A DNA stretch of 64,000 nt, taken from contig NC_054084.1 in the NCBI RefSeq assembly GCF_017562075.2, positions 19,218,889-19,282,888 on the forward strand, written 5' to 3'. Of the stretch, positions 61,210-64,000 are shown in pieces. How positions within the stretch are numbered: the stretch's first letter is position 1; every line of letters begins with the position of its first letter. A model generated the notes under the pieces. It made no database searches, was not told the origin of the DNA, and worked only from the letters and a program-made list of their open reading frames with translations. This DNA is from Anopheles merus (lineage: Eukaryota > Arthropoda > Insecta > Diptera > Culicidae). Both the position numbers and the translations under genes were made by a program.

Positions 61210-64000
61210 TTTTAATTACATTCGCCGTCCGTCAAACAACTCGACTATCGACTGCAAAATCTTTAGTTGACAATCGTATCCCAACCAGTGAGGTCATAGT
61301 GGAATTTAATTTGATGACAGATGATATTCATACATTGAGCGATTCAATTACTTATAGTTTGGTGCATACATCATACAATTTTAACATTTTTTAAAATAAA
61401 TATTGCATCTTTATAGCCATTATTCCTAGTCCAGGGTGTACTGTAATATGTATCGAACCAAAAACAAATGTAATGTTCTTATAATTGAAAATTCCACATT
61501 GAATTTCAAAAGTAGAACAAATGTATCACACGAAACGAAGCATGCCAATCAGAAATCACACATCATTCACTACAAAATTGGACAATTTAATGTCCTGGGT
61601 AGATCAATAAAACCGACTGCAATATCTCATAATTGCTAACCCTCGCGGGGTTTCCGGCCAACTTCCCAGGAAAGATTAATCGACCGTCCCAGTAGTTACC
61701 ACCACCAGGCAAAGGCGTGAACCAATACTGCAAACACCGATCAATCCCTCAATATAGGATTTTCCCGAATTTCACTGAGCCCAATCTCACGTGTCGTGTC
61801 TCGCACCCTTCCCGTTGGTACATTACGACCTCTACCCCCATTGGCTTAATTACTACCGACTTGCGGTCGGCTCACCGCTACCAACCAACTGCCAAGGTGA
61901 CATAAAATTCCCGCTACACTCCCAACTACACACCTGGATCATCTCTCTCACCTGAACACGCAACTCTGTACTGCTGCTCCGAGTAATCCCGTTTACCTGG
62001 TACGTCCCTGTCGCCCCTTGTCCCACGGGCTCATCGCCCATTTGTGCCAAATGATAAATATCAAATTTCGCATGTCAATCCCCTTATTGAGGGGACCCGA
62101 ACTTTTGCCCGAATTTTACTGCTCTGCTATGCGTGCTCGATTGTTCACGCACTTTTACGCACCACCACCAGAACGCGATACGCCGAGGCGGAATCCCGCC
62201 AACGGTGGCCCGGTGGTGCGCATCGCTGTAAACGATCCGATTTGACACCTAATTAAAACCGAACGACCCCTGCGCCTCCAGAGAGGGCGATGGTAATGAT
62301 GGTGGTGGTTCTTCTGCTGGACTCCCAGTGCGTTCAATTCCTCGCTTTAATTTCGCGCCAAACACTCCAAACACACACAAGCGGGGCAAATTGTGTAATG
62401 GGATATTGTTTTCGGCACTTTTCGGGTGCGACCGGGGACCACCCCATATTAACCGCAAAGCAAAAGGTGCAACCTTGACGATTGGGAAGCCATACCCCGT
62501 GTTTGGCTCGGGAGGGGAGGGGGAGGAGCCTGAAAAATGGCGGGCTTCGAGGCTCGCTAGTTGCCGAATTGTAACTCGCGCCAAGGATAGAGGGTACACG
62601 CACCGCACCGCCGAACGCGATCAATGTTTGCTGAGGTGTAAAATTAGTTTCATCAAACCCAGGGGGCGCGTCCCGCCAGGTTGGAAAAATGGGTTGCCAA
62701 TCCCACCGCCATACACCATTCTGGGACCATTGGAACAGCAAATCATGCATTCATAAATGAAGAATTGCAAACCCAAGCAGTCGACATGTTTGTGAAGTGC
62801 TTTTGCTTCATTTCTCATTTGTTCGCCCGTAAGGCTTCAATGGTTCCTTTCATTGAGGTTCAAATTTACTTACATCTCAATTCCGATCCAGAACGGTGGC
62901 ATTACCGACAGTTCTTGGAACTGGGCTCGAAATCATCAACGATATTGACTGTAAGCCTACCTATCCGCGCTCGATGAAATTTGCAAACAAATATATCCTT
63001 CGGGGGCCACACGTGTCACAAATTCTTTTGACATTTTCGATGGCATTTCGATTGGGCCGCTGGGGCTGGCTGAGGGATCCGATTCAACTAGTAAGCATCG
63101 ATTCATTTTCAATTGTGCCACCCAGGGACTGCCATTAAAACACGCACACAAAATGCCAAACGGTTTCGAGTGGAGTTCCAGCCCATCGCAGGATGTTTGG
63201 GTGCAGGAGAAAGCGTCTTTGGCGGGCGGTTGGCGGCGTGACTAATTGTAAAACAACTCCGCCGCTCGTTAATCCTCGCGAGGTCGCGCGGGTGGTAAGC
63301 CTTGAAGCAACAACAACGCCAGCAAAGGGGGGAAAATACCTTTCCATCAACACAGAAACGGCAGCAGCAGCCAACAGAAAGTTAACTCCAAATAAAAGCC
63401 TTTCTTCTCGTGGCTGACGGTAAATCTATTTTTCCATCTTGCTCCATCCGCTCTGCACAACACACCCAAACCCCCGATTACACCAGGGGTCGCTTAATAG
63501 GGTAGTGTGGGTGGTTGGGTCACTAAAAACAGCCGGCAGCCAGAGCGTGCGCGCGCGCCCCGGTCGACATTATGCTTTTCGGCACACTTGTAACGGATAT
63601 GCAATGGAGTGGAGTACGTTAACGCCCAACCTCCCTGCGGCGGTCTTCACCATGAAGGATGGGCTGTACCATCCCGACCCCGAAAATGTCCTTAGGCCGG
63701 ACGACGCAGGAGACGGAGGGCACGAGAAATGGGCCAATGTTCATCACTTCGAACAAGAACGACCGAATGAATGTTGATGGGCACATAAAAAGCAGTGCTG
63801 AAGCGCGCGGAGAGAGAGAGAGTGAGCAAACGAAACACACACACTACACACGGTGGTACGAGACATACAAAAAACCCCGACAACAACTCAACACTCGGAA
63901 TGGACAGCATAATGGTTTCGGTCGTACCCGCGCGCCAACCAAAAGTCGTCCTGGTCGTCGTCGTCGTCGTTGGTGATGACGGCGCGCGTCAAGCGAGGCG
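61210..64000. other. Unassigned non-coding sequence
   Basis: AT-rich to about 61,640, then GC-moderate. The plus-strand frame at 62,681-62,977 and the overlapping one at 62,896-63,138 look mildly protein-like, but nothing in them is recognisable. A minus-strand TTCAG|GTGAGA donor-like site near 61,927 has no paired acceptor. A CGT run lies at 63,954-63,970. No gene is supported. Confidence 0.5.

Noticed and set aside
62681..63138. Mildly protein-like overlapping plus-strand frames
   Set aside because: No domain, no splice boundaries, and composition consistent with chance in this GC range.

Overview
This is eukaryotic, non-coding DNA, most probably from an anopheline mosquito. The best clue is a tRNA-derived SINE with A-box and B-box promoter motifs, an (AAG)n tail and the layout I recall for the Anopheles SINE200 family. 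It is present as one near-intact copy with a target-site duplication (TSD), one interrupted copy and one short 5'-truncated copy. Dense CA/GT and GA microsatellites, insect-type CTAAT branch points and alternating AT-rich and GC-richer blocks fit this. The assignment rests on memory of the SINE, not on a search.

I found no protein-coding gene, tRNA, rRNA or CRISPR array that I can support. The longer open frames run through microsatellites or homopolymers and resemble no family I know. The window therefore looks like the inside of a very long intron or a large intergenic region.

The most informative signals are two minus-strand sites, at about 43.64 kb and 22.30 kb. In each, a CTAAT branch-point motif and a long pyrimidine tract end in AG that is joined directly to GTAAGT or GTATGT. 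This is the architecture of recursive splice sites (zero-length exons, or ratchet points) known from very long Drosophila introns. A 93-nt splice-bounded open frame lies upstream on the same strand (56,368-56,460). Together they suggest a minus-strand gene whose intron runs from about 56.4 kb past the left edge of the window, removed in steps of about 12.7 kb, about 21.3 kb and a further unknown length. This is inference, but it is testable with RNA data.

Mobile and repetitive layout, left to right: TG/AG and CA microsatellites (1.4, 3.4 and 6.6 kb); a long AG tract (11.1 kb); a SINE (18.28-18.49 kb) followed by a MITE-like element (18.6-19.14 kb) with a diverged relative at 28.98-29.42 kb; a 187-bp perfect-arm inverted-repeat element (21.38-21.57 kb); a SINE stub (25.5 kb); a hAT-like foldback element of 10-bp repeats (36.18-36.82 kb); a 29-base C run (39.05 kb); a 23-bp tandem repeat (47.14 kb); a second, larger 10-bp-repeat foldback (53.86-54.67 kb); and a SINE interrupted by another hAT-like element (60.6-61.2 kb).

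The remaining DNA alternates between AT-rich stretches and GC-richer stretches with many short open frames on both strands. I cannot assign functions to these by eye.
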